Shown: positions 7,742 to 15,811 of the stretch, one piece after another
How positions within the stretch are numbered: the first letter of the stretch is position 1
How the letters are laid out: each line of letters opens with the position of its first letter
NCBI GenBank assembly: GCA_016717145.1
Contig: JADKGD010000072.1
Location: forward strand, 1 to 16,290
Direction of reading: 5' to 3'
Origin: Saprospiraceae bacterium
GTDB lineage: Bacteria > Bacteroidota > Bacteroidia > Chitinophagales > Saprospiraceae
DNA length: 16,290 nt
Notes under the pieces: model-generated
Databases searched by the model: none
Told to the model about the DNA's origin: nothing
What the model saw: the letters and a program-made list of their open reading frames with translations, nothing else
Made by a program: the position numbers and the translations under genes

Positions 7742-9175
7742 ATGACAAAAATAACCGTAGCAAAAGGAGATGGCATTGGTCCTGAAATCATGGACGCAAC
7801 ATTGCAAATTTTATTGGCAGCAGGAGCCAAAATCGAGATTGAAGAAATTGAAGTGGGGGAAAAAGTATATCTGGCAGGAAATACCGCTGGAATAGCGGCG
7901 GAATCATGGGATATCGTCAGAAGGAACAAAATATTTCTGAAAGCTCCTATTACCACTCCCCAGGGAGGAGGATACAAAAGTTTGAATGTAACGACGCGCA
8001 AATTTCTTGGCCTATATTCGAATGTAAGACCGTGTATGAGCTTACACCCTTTTGTAAGCACCAAACATCCTGTGATGGATATTGTCATTGTAAGGGAAAA
8101 TGAAGAAGATCTTTATGCAGGTATCGAACATCAGCAAACAGATGAAGTCGTTCAGTGCCTGAAATTAATCAGCAGGCCTGGTTGTGAAAAGATAGTGCGG
8201 TATGCATTTGAATATGCAAAACAGCAGAATCGCAAAAGGTAACTTGTTTTACTAAAGACAATATCATGAAACAAACGGATGGACTATTCCATCAGGTCTT
8301 TGATGAGATTGCTAAAGAATATCCTGAGATAGAAAATGAACATTGGATCATAGATATAGGTGCAGCTAAAATGGCTGATACACCTGAGGCATTTGACGTC
8401 ATAGTTATGCCCAATTTATATGGTGACGTATTGAGCGATGTAGCAGCACAGATTACGGGTTCCGTAGGATTGGCAGGATCAGCCAACATAGGCGAAGAGT
8501 GTTCAATGTTTGAAGCTATACATGGCTCCGCTCCAAGAAGAGCCGGGCAAAATGTGGCTAACCCATCCGGTTTGTTGCAGGAGCCATTATGATGTTAAAC
8601 CATATAGGTCAAACAGATATAGCAGAAAAAGTGCAGAATGCATGGCTTAAAACACTGGAAGATGGCACACATACCTATGATATTTTTAAAGAAGGCATCA
8701 GCAAACAAAAAGTTGGAACCAAAGAGTTTGCAAAAGCAGTAATTGCTAATCTCGGAAATAAACCAAATGTCCTTAAGCCAGTTTCATATTCCAATAATTC
8801 AGCCTTAAATCTTCCAAAATATATGCGTCGACCAATTGCTAATAAGGAATTGGTAGGAGTAGATGTATTTGTGCACTGGGGCGGAAGTAATCCAAATGAA
8901 CTGGCAGAAAAAGTAAAAAAAATTGGTAATAGTGAAGTGAAACTTTCCATGATTACCAACAGAGGTATTAAGGTTTGGCCAGATGGATTTCAGGAAACAT
9001 TCTGTACTGATCACTGGAGATGAGATTTAAACCCAATGAAGGATCTTTAATGACAAAAGCAGATATCATTGGTTTACTTTCAAATGCAGTGGAAGAAAGC
9101 TTAGATGCCATTAAAACGGAAAACCTCTATACTTTTGACGGTAAATCCGGTTATTCTTTAGGACAAGGACAATAA
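7742..9175 (+). CDS. icd: Isocitrate dehydrogenase, long Thermus/Rickettsia type (three frameshifts)
   Basis: Catalyses oxidative decarboxylation of isocitrate to 2-oxoglutarate in the TCA cycle. Restoring one missing base at each of three places (A run near 8235, a missing G near 8580, one base near 9021) gives 478 residues, the usual size of this long class. Substrate residues match the E. coli enzyme in order and spacing: Ser80, Asn82, Arg86 and Arg96 in the SLNVTTRKFLGLYSNVRP region, and Arg118 and Tyr125 in VRENEEDLYAG. The metal-binding segment MPNLYGDVLSD and the cofactor loop HGSAPRRAGQNVANPSG are present. Two arginines in the place of E. coli Lys344-Tyr345 suggest NADP, by inference. 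The extra C-terminal domain ends KSGYSLGQGQ. The enzyme reads as complete apart from the three shifts, so I treat these as sequencing errors. Three overlapping open fragments (7742-8242, 8266-8592, 8589-9023) are pieces of this one gene. Confidence 0.93.
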
Positions 9176-9213
9176 TTTTTATAAACATTTTAAAAACAAA
9201 TAAAATTAAACAG

Positions 9214-9366
9214 ATGAAATCCCCATAAGCGGTCTGCACCTGCCCGACTCGTGTGTGCAGGCGGGTACAAACCTGAATGATTAAATGGGTGCTTTTCAAA
9301 GAATATTAGTCCTTTATCCAAATCCGCAAATCAAACAAATTCAACAACTTAGCAAAATTTATACAC
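9214..9366 (+). repeat. Leader repeat, copy 1 (hairpin element ending at a start codon)
   Basis: This ~153-base element is repeated at 15661-15811 at roughly 85% identity by eye. It begins at ATGAAA, where a tiny open frame (MKSP, 9214-9228) stands, and ends immediately before another ATGAAA at 9367. It holds a hairpin with ACCTGCC (9238-9244) and GGCGGGT (9260-9266), pairing over 7 bp with one G-T pair. Well-kept blocks are GTACAAACCTGAATGATTAA, CCTTTATCCAAATCCGCAA and CAAATTCAACAACTTAGCA. It could be an extragenic repeat, a nonautonomous mobile element or a shared 5' leader. Confidence 0.75.
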
Positions 9367-9483
9367 ATGAAACACTTATCAAACAATTTATTTAAGAATA
9401 TTTCAAATATTTATGCTGAGGATCGCGAAATCAAGCGACTCTCTGAACTAAAAAAGACGACTGGAATTATCTTTTACAATTGA
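9367..9483 (+). CDS. Very small open frame after leader repeat copy 1
   Basis: The ATG directly at the end of the leader repeat opens a 38-codon frame, with pieces MKHLSNNLFKNISNIYAEDR and EIKRLSELKKTTGIIFYN. I do not recognise it. It is charged, contains no membrane segment, and may be a truncated or frameshifted piece of a longer gene, as many neighbours are. Its position 23 bases before the next small gene suggests a shared transcript. Support is mostly positional: the other copy of the repeat also ends exactly at a start codon of a real-looking gene. Confidence 0.3.
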   Translation: MKHLSNNLFKNISNIYAEDREIKRLSELKKTTGIIFYN

Positions 9484-9506
9484 CTTCACTTTAAAGTATA
9501 GTATTA

Positions 9507-9745
9507 ATGAATGTACAACTGATACAAGGACAATTTAGTCTAATGATGCCATTGATATCATCACAAAAATGATACATATCAAAATTAAGTACCATGAGAA
9601 TAGCATAAATAACAGCAACAATGAAGAGATACCAAAACAGGAGGCAAAAATAAAGCGTCTCCAGAAAGATCTGTTTGATATCCGAAAACACATAGCATCC
9701 AAAGGTGGTAAAATTAACATTCTGGCAAACCTGGATATTGAATAA
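9507..9745 (+). CDS. Small conserved Bacteroidota protein, ~79 residues, one frameshift
   Basis: Starting at ATG 9507 and restoring one missing base near 9539, the frame gives about 79 residues. It begins MNVQLIQGQFSSNDAIDIIT and goes on through MIHIKIKYHENSI and KQEAKIKRLQKDLFDIRKHI to a stop at 9743-9745. The centre is charged with heptad-like spacing, so a helical hairpin or coiled coil is likely. It has no signal peptide or membrane segment. It resembles short hypothetical proteins that I associate with Bacteroidota, with no known function. A 134-codon frame on the other strand here is a shadow. Confidence 0.6.
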
Positions 9746-9764
9746 TCGTAAATTCAGCCCAACA

Positions 9765-10590
9765 ATGTTTAATGGAAGACGATTGCTCATCTCCACAAAA
9801 CACCAAAAGGAGAAAGTCATAGCACCGATACTGGAAAGGAATTGGGCGTAAAATGCGTTATTGCACTGATTTTGATACTGACGAGTTGGGCACATTTACC
9901 GGGAAGTGGAGAGAAAAGATGATCCGACCTCTACAGCAAGAAATAATGTATTCAGGCGATGGGGCTAACCGGTTGTGATTTGTCCATTGCAAGCGAGGGC
10001 CCGTTTGGGCCCGCACCCATCCCTTTTTATATTCCTGCTGATGATGAATTTTTACTTTTTTAGATAGAAAAAATAATGTGGAAATTGTGGTCAGGGAGTT
10101 GAGTCACTGAAACAAACTTTCATGGGGCAGATGTTAAAAATGAAAGTGAGTTGGGCCTTTGCTAATGGTGCCACAATTCCATCTCATGGTTTGATTTGCC
10201 GCAAATCAAAAGATGATTTTACCGACATAGTAAAAGGTATTACAGATTGGACCACACTAACAAAAACCTATCATCATTTTTTAAATCAGTATGACAGCTT
10301 TTATGTAGAAACGGATATGCGCGCCATGTACAATCCTTCCAGAATGAAGATCATAGGAATAGCAGCTCAAAAACTGGCAGATAAAATCAAGACCTTTGCC
10401 CGATTTGCCATTGGCCGGACTTTGGGATAACGGACGCTAAAGCAGGACTTCCTTGTGAGAGTTATCAATTTCGCCAAGGTCGGTTTTGGTTCATGTATAG
10501 TTGTCAAAAATGTGGTCATTCAAAAGAAGAAATGTTTCCTAATGGTAAAATATCTCAAGATGCTATGTATTGTGATATGTTCATCCTTAA
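9765..10590 (+). CDS. DUF6671 family protein with C-terminal cysteine motifs (many frameshifts)
   Basis: About eight single-base shifts must be repaired, giving roughly 275 residues. The N-terminus MFNGRRLLISTKHQKEKVIA is followed by conserved blocks FDTDELGTFTGEVERKDDP, CDLSIASEGPFGPAP and YIPADDEFLLFLD, then RKNNVEIVVREL, SHGLICRKS and VETDMRAMYNPSRM. The last third has cysteine pairs (TFCPIC, then LPCES, CQKCGHSKEE and a final YCD), which look like a zinc ribbon. The order matches the DUF6671 family, whose function is unknown; the acidic and ST-rich blocks in the N-terminal domain may be an active or ligand site. Only the piece 10122-10430 is open for any length. The stop is probably the TAA at 10588-10590, but the last codons are uncertain. 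The start lies 19 bases after the preceding stop, so an operon is likely. Confidence 0.75.
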
Positions 10591-10632
10591 AATTTAGATG
10601 ATGAGCAGAGTTTATTGTTACCAATTTGGTCA

Positions 10633-10785
10633 ATGGATGAAGGTAGGATCACAAGATATCCTGATTTCTATTGGCCGTTGTGGAAAATTGGAGATATGAA
10701 TCGGAGTCGTGGACAAATATTTATAACTTTTTTAAAGGATCATATATTTGAAATGATGGTACATGAGTTGGGCAAGTCAAAATAA
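10633..10785 (+). CDS. Unassigned short open frame, about 50 codons
   Basis: The frame is open from 10591 to the stop at 10783-10785; the first ATG is at 10633. It contains DEGRITRYPDFYWPLWKIGD, then RSRGQIFITFLKDHIFEMMV. I do not recognise it. Its aromatic, varied composition looks protein-like, but another frame starting at ATG 10598 also reads for about 33 codons, so the true frame is unsure and a frameshifted gene across both is possible. Confidence 0.2.
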   Translation: MDEGRITRYPDFYWPLWKIGDMNRSRGQIFITFLKDHIFEMMVHELGKSK

Positions 10786-10846
10786 TTACTTTAAAACTAA
10801 TCTTATATAATATCGTTAACCAGGTAAATCCATTTATTTAAATCAT

Positions 10847-11713
10847 TTAAAAAAAAAGAAAAGCACTTTAATTATATGTACACTGTTTTGCTGTTGTTTC
10901 ACTTCAACAGTTGAAAGTCAGGCACCTGTGGATCTTTTATTCATGCGAAAGAATATTCCAGCATTCAAGAAGGCCTTAAAAGATCCTGAAAAAGTGTACT
11001 GCTTGGGATTTAAGCAACTAAAATGAGGCAATTCCTAGAGAAGTTTGGTCGAAATTTACTTAATTTGGAATTTTTAAGTTTTCGAATGATCATTTGAAAG
11101 AAATACCATATGAGATCGGTCTTCTTAAAACTTAAAAATGCTTGATTTGAGTGGCACGATTTTGAATTGCTTCCCCAAATCCTTTATTGGACTAACTAAT
11201 CTAAAAGAGCTGTACTTAAATGATGAAACTAACTTTCAGCTAAAGAATAATATTGAAATAATTAGTATCTTGTTCCGAACTCGAATTTTTAAGTTTACGA
11301 AACGATCATTTTAAAGAAATACCCAATGAAGGTTTGCTGAAAAACTTTTAAGGACACTTGATTTGTGAGTGGTAATGATTTTAAAATACTTCCCAAATCC
11401 TTAAGTAGCTTATCCAATCTGAAGAACTTTTCTTAAATGATGAAGCAAATTTTAAGCTCAAGAAAAGCATGGATGTAATTAGTCTTTTACCTAAATTAAA
11501 GATACTTCACCTAGAAAATGATAAATTAGATAAGTTGCCAAAAAACATCTCTAAGCTAAGCCATCTGGAATCTTTATATTTAAATAATAACAACTTTCGT
11601 GAAAGTCCCCTTGCAGATTAAAGGCCTCAACCAATTAAAGTAATTTTGATTTGAAAAAATATAAAATAAAGCTTGATGTACATGATATGAAAACAGCAAT
11701 TTCTAACAAATAA
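10847..11713 (+). CDS. Secreted leucine-rich-repeat protein (many frameshifts)
   Basis: A lysine-rich start and a hydrophobic run (KKKKSTLIICTLFCCCFTS), ending in VESQA, form a signal peptide; the exact start codon is not visible, probably because of a base error near 10847. After about 45 residues come leucine-rich repeats of about 24 residues: FLSFRNDHLKEIPYEIGLL, LDLSGNDFELLPKSFIGL, ELYLND, then again FLSLRNDHFKEIP, LDLSGNDFKILPKSLSSL and LFLNDEANFKLKKSMDVIS, and a third round with LHLENDKLDKLPKNI and LESLYLNNNNF. The frame ends with TAA at 11711-11713. LRR proteins bind other proteins and this one should act outside the cytoplasm. At least eight one-base shifts interrupt it. The first two rounds are alike at DNA level with a period of about 215 bases. 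Confidence 0.75.
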
Positions 11714-12408
11714 AATTTTAATACCTTAATGTATGACCGATCAGGAAAGTTCAAATAATACGAAACTACTGTTGTTAGAAGTTAAGGTACATCATTGTTT
11801 TTTTTGTTACTAAAACACTGATAAACAATACGCTAAAAAGCATCCGTGTTACAAAGGGCCAGAAGAAAAGTGATCATAAAAGTCATCCATTTATTTACTA
11901 CTTTGACAGTTGTTGTTTTGATGGCCGCTATTTGGGATTAAGGCAAAGTGAAATTGCGTTTTTGCCAGCACCATTTTTACGGCTTTGGGTATTGCTTTTT
12001 TTTGCACAATGGTCTTTGCTTTCAAATATAACTTCCAGCATCATTTTTCGTTTTATTTTTTAACCATCCTTTAAAAAATAGGTGACTGAATCAAAATACT
12101 GGATGCTGATTATCCATTCGAAGGTGAAGTCTCTGATTTAACTTACTTTTATGTACACATCTGGTAACAACAGATGGAGATATCATTACCAGTCCCAAAT
12201 TCTATTCTCCTCCAAACAGCCGTTTTCTAGTGCTTGTAAAAAGAGCATGTACAATAATTTGTTTTTTACCGGCGTTGATACAAATTATGTCTAAGTTATA
12301 GCGCATTTTATAACAACTCGACTGGTTAAGATATTCAATTTCCAAAGTATCTAATTTGTTGCTATCAATAAAAGTACTGATCTGTAAAATACCCGAACGC
12401 ATCAAATT
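11714..12408. other. 695-base stretch without a recognised gene
   Basis: I could not assign any gene here. The longest forward frame runs from about 11778 to 12061; it has no ATG, and its middle is hydrophobic (APFLRLWVLLFFAQWSLL). On the reverse strand a 67-codon frame (12405-12202) and shorter pieces such as KWMTFMITFLLALCN are open but show no family signature. Because neighbours carry frequent frameshifts, a broken gene on either strand is possible. No strong hairpin or repeat was seen. Confidence 0.5.
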
Positions 12409-12979
12409 ATGACAGAACTAGAACAATATATAAAATCCTACTTTGTTGTTACTTGCACATGATGTACAATCTGTGGTTTCTATATTCAAATGACACCCTA
12501 CAAAAAAAGGAGCGTATTTGCTAAAACCGGCAAACGATGTGATTCACTCCGTTTTGTGCAATCAGGGCTTTTGAGAATGTATGTCACAATGGACGACAAA
12601 GAGGTCACACAATGGATTTCAGCCAAAGGTTATTTTTCGACAGATTTATCAAGTTTTATTTTTGAAACACCTTCGCGATGGACACCTGGGGCCTCGATTG
12701 ATACAGAAATTTATACTACTTCAAAAGAAGATTACAATAAATCAGACATTTAGTCCTATGTGGGGCTGAACTGAGAAATTATTTATTGTAATGATGTTTT
12801 ACAATGCTGGAGGATCGGATCCTTAGTCACCGGGCGTCAGTAAGAGAAAGATGGCATTTCTTCTTTGAGAACAACCGTGAGCTTTTTAATCAGGTTCCAA
12901 TTATAGTATATTGCTTCAATGCTTGGAATGACGCCCGAAACATCTGAAAGGGTATGTAAGGAAAAAGCCACTTTTGTAA
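12409..12979 (+). CDS. Crp/Fnr family transcriptional regulator (several frameshifts)
   Basis: Beginning MTELEQYIKSYF at 12409, the repaired frame gives about 190 residues. The cyclic-nucleotide-like binding domain is the largest open piece (12490-12753): KRCDSLRFVQSGLLRMYVTM, then DDKEVTQWISAKGYFSTDL and FIFETPSRW, a pattern common among Bacteroidota Crp/Fnr-like proteins. The later part holds EERWHFFFENNRELFNQVP-like residues and a helix-turn-helix segment YIASMLGMTPET followed by an RV-KEKATF end. The typical cAMP-contact residues cannot be judged, so the effector is unknown. The end is uncertain; a TAA at 12977-12979 is likely. It may regulate the SRPBCC gene that follows, whose upstream region carries a long dyad. 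Shifts occur near 12450-12520, 12700-12760, 12830 and 12905. Confidence 0.8.
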
Positions 12980-13056
12980 TCAGGTTTTTGTTGTTGCTTT
13001 ACCCTTTGTATTCTTTTGATATTTGTCAAGCGTTTAGTTATTGGTTTATTTGACCT

Positions 13057-13080
13057 TGTATCGTAATTCAATACGAAACA
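13057..13080. promoter_or_regulatory. 24-base near-palindrome upstream of the SRPBCC gene
   Basis: The left arm TGTATCGTAA (13057-13066) and right arm ATACGAAACA (13071-13080) mirror each other, with 9 of 12 base pairs complementary over 24 bases and a perfect TCGTA/TACGA core. It ends 25 bases before the ATG at 13106. Its length and symmetry suggest an operator for a dimeric regulator, possibly the Crp/Fnr-type protein encoded just upstream, though it is not the classic TGTGA...TCACA site. Confidence 0.45.
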
Positions 13081-13105
13081 TATTAAAAATTAAAACACAA
13101 AAGCA

Positions 13106-13551
13106 ATGTCAAAAGAAATCAGAACAGAAATTTTAGTGAATGCGATTTTGAAAAAAAATTTGGTCAATTCTAACAAACTCTCGACAATTATCCGAATTGG
13201 AATCCATTTATAAAATCAATAAAAGGAGAAGTGAAAGCTGGAAACAAAATCACTGCCACAGAATTGAACCACCGGAAGCCAGTGTGGTACGACTTTGCTT
13301 CCAAAGTGCTTACACTCGAAAAAATAAGGAATTCAGTTGGATAGGACATTTATTGTTTAAAGGTCTCTTTGATGGGAGCGCATAAATTTGAACTTACCGA
13401 TAACGGAAACGGGATTGTGACAAATTTTTGTCCAAAGAAAAAAATTTGATGGAATTTTACTGCCTTTTATTCAAAACATGCTTGAAAATAATACAAAAGG
13501 GATTTGAAGCAATGAATAAAAAGCTTAAAAGAATTGGCAGAAAGAAATTAA
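13106..13551 (+). CDS. SRPBCC (START-like/polyketide-cyclase fold) protein (several frameshifts)
   Basis: The start MSKEIRTEILVNA is a standard SRPBCC opening strand. After repair the frame continues with SILTNFDNYPNWNPFIKSIK-like residues (NWNPFI and KGEVKAGNKI are clear), KVLTLEKNKEFSWIGHLLFK, GLFDGAHKFELTDNGNG, and the long C-terminal helix MLENNTKKGFEAMNKKLKEL ending AERN with TAA at 13549-13551, about 148 residues. Members bind hydrophobic ligands in a helix-grip cavity; the ligand here is unknown. At least five one-base shifts interrupt it, so only short pieces (13197-13385, 13428-13628) remain open. A Crp/Fnr regulator upstream and the dyad at 13057-13080 suggest regulated expression. 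Confidence 0.78.
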
Positions 13552-13601
13552 TTATATTTAACCATCAACCGTTAAATACAGTATTAAACAGATCTTATCT
13601 G

Positions 13602-14329
13602 ATGAAAATTACTAACGTGGAACTGTAATATGGCATTTCCTAAAAAGCAGAGTTTATTTTATGCAAACAAAACTCGATATTTTAACCGTTCCGGAATGTG
13701 AATGCCCTGAAAAATTAACAACAGTTTGACAGTGATCTTCTGACGCCTAAAGCCATGCTTTGGTATGGCACAAATCAGCATAAAGGTCTTTGGTGTTTTC
13801 GTATAGTGATTATACACATTCAAACTGGATGGATTGCCATAATCCGGAATTTAAAATATATTACCAATATCAGTAAGTGGTGGAAAAATTGATTTTACAC
13901 CTTTATTACTGGGGGTCAACAATCCCTTGTGATAAAGATGGTCAATATGTCACACAAATCTGGAAAGCGATATTATCATTACGAAAACCTGTTGTCAGAA
14001 AATACCATACCTAATCGGTGATTTTAACAGCAATACCATATGGGACAAAACCACGAAGATAAGGCAATCATTCTACATTGGTGGAAAATTAGCGACAAAA
14101 AAATATTCGAAAATTACCATGCTAATGTTTTTTAGGCCAGGATCAGGGAAAAGAAAACATCCCACTTTGTACATGTATCGTCATGAAAAACAAAACCATA
14201 TCATCTGGATTACCGTTTTGTTTCTGAATAGATTTTGTCTGGGTCCTCGTTAAGGTTGAAGTAGGGGATTATAAGGATTGGACAATGTACAGTGACCATA
14301 AGCCATTAATCATCACTTTTAATTTGTAA
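13602..14329 (+). CDS. Endonuclease/exonuclease/phosphatase family protein (many frameshifts)
   Basis: From ATG 13602 the repaired frame starts MKI(I)TWNCNMAF, the first beta strand of the family with its metal-binding Asn. It continues DILTVPECECPEKL (the catalytic Glu region), DLLTPKAMLWYGTNQHKGLG, then WVNNPCDKDGQYVTQIWKAI. The conserved GDFNSNTIWD motif lies at about 14019-14049 and the closing SDHKPLIITFNL (Asp-His pair) at about 14294-14326, with TAA at 14327-14329. All main catalytic motifs are present. Length would be about 245 residues. The fold covers nucleases and phosphodiesterases, so the substrate cannot be set; no signal peptide is visible, so it is likely cytosolic. Around ten one-base shifts break the frame. 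It starts 51 bases after the SRPBCC gene and could share its transcript. Confidence 0.8.
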
Positions 14330-14829
14330 CAAAATGAAAAACAAAAAAATTATTTTGTCACTTTAGTAGCCAATAAATATAATAATCGTAATTTTTAAAC
14401 TTGATACCTGAATGAGTAATGCCTTACAAGATAAAACAAAATATTAAAACAGTTTCAGGTGATTCCAAGTGTGGTAAAGCCCGCTTGGGGTTGTTTTTGA
14501 ATATCGGCTTAAGGAGTGTTGATGAATTGTCAGGTCAGAACTGGAATGTTTTGTACCAGCAATTCAAACAATATTACAGGGGTCAGGCATCATATATGTA
14601 TGTTGTATACATTTCGTTAAAAGTGGTATATTTTCTCTTGCGACTGAAAAAATCATGAGAAGCAAAAATTAAAATTGGTGGTATTGGAAAGACAAGATGT
14701 ATAATGAATGAGCGAATGACGATTCTAAATCTAAGAATCTTTAAAATGTATAAATTTCACGTTGGAGGTTATACTCAGATTCAGCATTGGATTTGCCCCA
14801 AAAGAATAATTCTGAAATACATTTACTTA
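14330..14829. other. 500-base stretch with only a doubtful small frame
   Basis: The only sizeable frame is 14419-14658 (79 codons, beginning MPYKIKQNIKTVSGDS and ending in a hydrophobic stretch VVYISLKVVYFLLRLKKS). It has no family signature, and other frames here are also partly open, so I do not call it a gene with confidence. A 6-bp dyad GATTCT/AGAATC lies at 14721-14739 with a 7-base centre, about 90 bases before the HEAT-like gene. Confidence 0.45.
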
Positions 14830-15353
14830 ATGGACATTAAAGCATTATTAAACGATAAAAATCTTAAGGCAAAACCAAAGGTTGAAGCCCTTAGTAATTG
14901 GTTTCTTAGTAATGCTGATAAGGTTGATGACATTGGCTGCATTTGCAAAGAACAAAAAGATCCGATTAAGGCTACATCCATTAGGGTATGGAGTTTGGGT
15001 ACAAAAATTAAACCTGAGATTTCTTCTCTGTTGCCTGGCTGAATTTGTGACCGGAATCATTGTCAGAAAAAGCCGCGGGGATAAGATGGGAATCAGCTAA
15101 AGTTATAGGTATTATTGCACATCTCTATCTAGACAATCTGGATAACACTATTATACAATTACTCATCAATGCCGAACATCCTCATAATTAGTAGTAAGAT
15201 GGAGCTATCTTAAACTGGTTAAAATTATTCAGATAAAAACTAATAATGATTTAATTGCCGTGATTGAATCTATTTGTGCAAATGAAGAAAAAAACAGCAT
15301 TAAACTATTTACCTGTAGAAGCATTAAAGAAAATAAAACATTCACAGTACTAA
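14830..15353 (+). CDS. HEAT-repeat-like helical protein (several frameshifts)
   Basis: The start MDIKALLNDKNLKAKPKVEA at 14830 leads, after repair of about five one-base shifts, to a protein of about 175 residues. Its helix pairs repeat: VEALSNWFLSNADKVDDI, KEQKDPIKAT, WESAKVIGIIAHLYLDNLDN, TIIQLLINAEHPH, VVRWSYLKLVKIIQIK, NDLIAVIESICANEEKNSI and a tail ending ALKKIKHSQY with TAA at 15351-15353. The spacing of about 35 residues and the RWxxAKVIG and VRWS-type turns are typical of HEAT repeats, which form protein-binding solenoids. No enzyme motif, signal peptide or membrane segment is seen, so it is probably a cytosolic adaptor. I recall similar hypothetical proteins in Bacteroidota but cannot give a function. 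Frames at 14704-15042 and 14882-15100 are pieces and extensions of it. Confidence 0.7.
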
Positions 15354-15441
15354 GGAGTATGGCTTAAATATATATTTTACATTAACTTACAAAAGCTACA
15401 TTACAAGGTTAGAGATAAAACATAAATTAAAAATATAGTCG

Positions 15442-15463
15442 ACATTCTAATTCGACAGAATGT
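15442..15463. repeat. 7-bp perfect inverted repeat
   Basis: ACATTCT at 15442-15448 and AGAATGT at 15457-15463 form a perfect dyad with an 8-base centre, about 90 bases after the HEAT-like stop. There is no T run directly after it on either strand, so it is not a standard terminator. The surrounding stretch 15354-15606 is AT-rich and holds no gene that I can see. Confidence 0.3.
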
Positions 15464-15606
15464 TAATAAACGTTTTACTAAAAGTTAAAAATATACTAAG
15501 GAAGCAACGAAGCAGCTATATATTTATATCGTTACTCAGTTTACTAGATTCCTTTGATCAAAAAATTACATTAATTTTATTAACTTAAACTAAATTATTA
15601 TTTCTC

Positions 15607-15675
15607 ATGAAATCGACAAAAATAACAAACAAATTCAACAACTTAGCAAAATTTAAACACATGAAATACCCATAG
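15607..15675 (+). CDS. Possible upstream leader peptide in the repeat region
   Basis: ATG 15607 opens a 22-codon frame, beginning MKSTKITNKFNNLAKFKHMK and ending Y-P-stop at 15673-15675. The second half covers the same block (AACAAATTCAACAACTTAGC) that recurs at 15779-15800 and 9333-9356. The frame closes just before the hairpin of leader repeat copy 2. A short basic peptide followed by a hairpin is the layout of a translated leader, but nothing proves translation. Confidence 0.2.
   Translation: MKSTKITNKFNNLAKFKHMKYP
15628..15667 (+). repeat. Extra partial copy of the leader repeat end block
   Basis: The block holding CAAATTCAACAACTTAGCA, then AAATTTAAACACATGAAA, is a third copy of the last ~40 bases of the leader repeat, with matches at 15781-15818 and 9333-9372. 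It sits directly upstream of copy 2, so copy 2 is flanked by ~40-base direct repeats with a period of 153 bases. Confidence 0.65.
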
Positions 15676-15811
15676 TGATGTGCACCTGCCCGACTCCCGT
15701 GTGCAGGTTGGTACAAACCTGAATGATTAAATGTGGTGCTTTCAAAGAATTTTGTGTCCTTTATCCAAATCCGCAACCTAAACAAATTCAACAACTTAGC
15801 AAGTAAAACTC
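15661..15811 (+). repeat. Leader repeat, copy 2 (hairpin element ending at a start codon)
   Basis: Second copy of the element at 9214-9366. It begins ATGAAATACCCATAG (tiny frame MKYP) and ends one base before ATG 15812. Its hairpin pairs ACCTGC (15684-15689) with GCAGGT (15703-15708). Here the outer arm seen in copy 1 (GGCGGGT) has changed to GGTTGGT, while an inner six-base pairing is kept, so pairing ability persists although bases differ. The blocks GTACAAACCTGAATGATTAA and CCTTTATCCAAATCCGCAA are identical to copy 1. Confidence 0.75.

Noticed and set aside
7732..8088. Reverse-strand 118-codon frame over icd
   Set aside because: Antisense shadow of the icd N-terminal domain, whose substrate residues are unmistakable.
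8230..8590. Programmed frameshifting or split subunits in icd
   Set aside because: Three unrelated shift sites, no slippery site plus pseudoknot pattern, and the same kind of shifts in most neighbouring genes point to sequencing indels.
9491..9895. 134-codon open frame on the reverse strand
   Set aside because: It lies antisense to the small conserved gene and the start of the DUF6671 gene, both of which read well on the forward strand after one-base repairs.
12202..12405. Reverse-strand 67-codon frame divergent from the Crp/Fnr gene
   Set aside because: No family signature or clear promoter, and its continuation past the stop shows no conserved pattern; kept only as part of the unassigned stretch.
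15442..15463. Intrinsic terminator for the HEAT-like gene
   Set aside because: The stem is AT-rich and no T run follows on either strand.
9214..15811. Composite transposon or genomic island bounded by the leader repeats
   Set aside because: No transposase, integrase or target-site duplication was found and the repeats are in direct orientation at start codons; recombination of the segment between them stays possible but unsupported.
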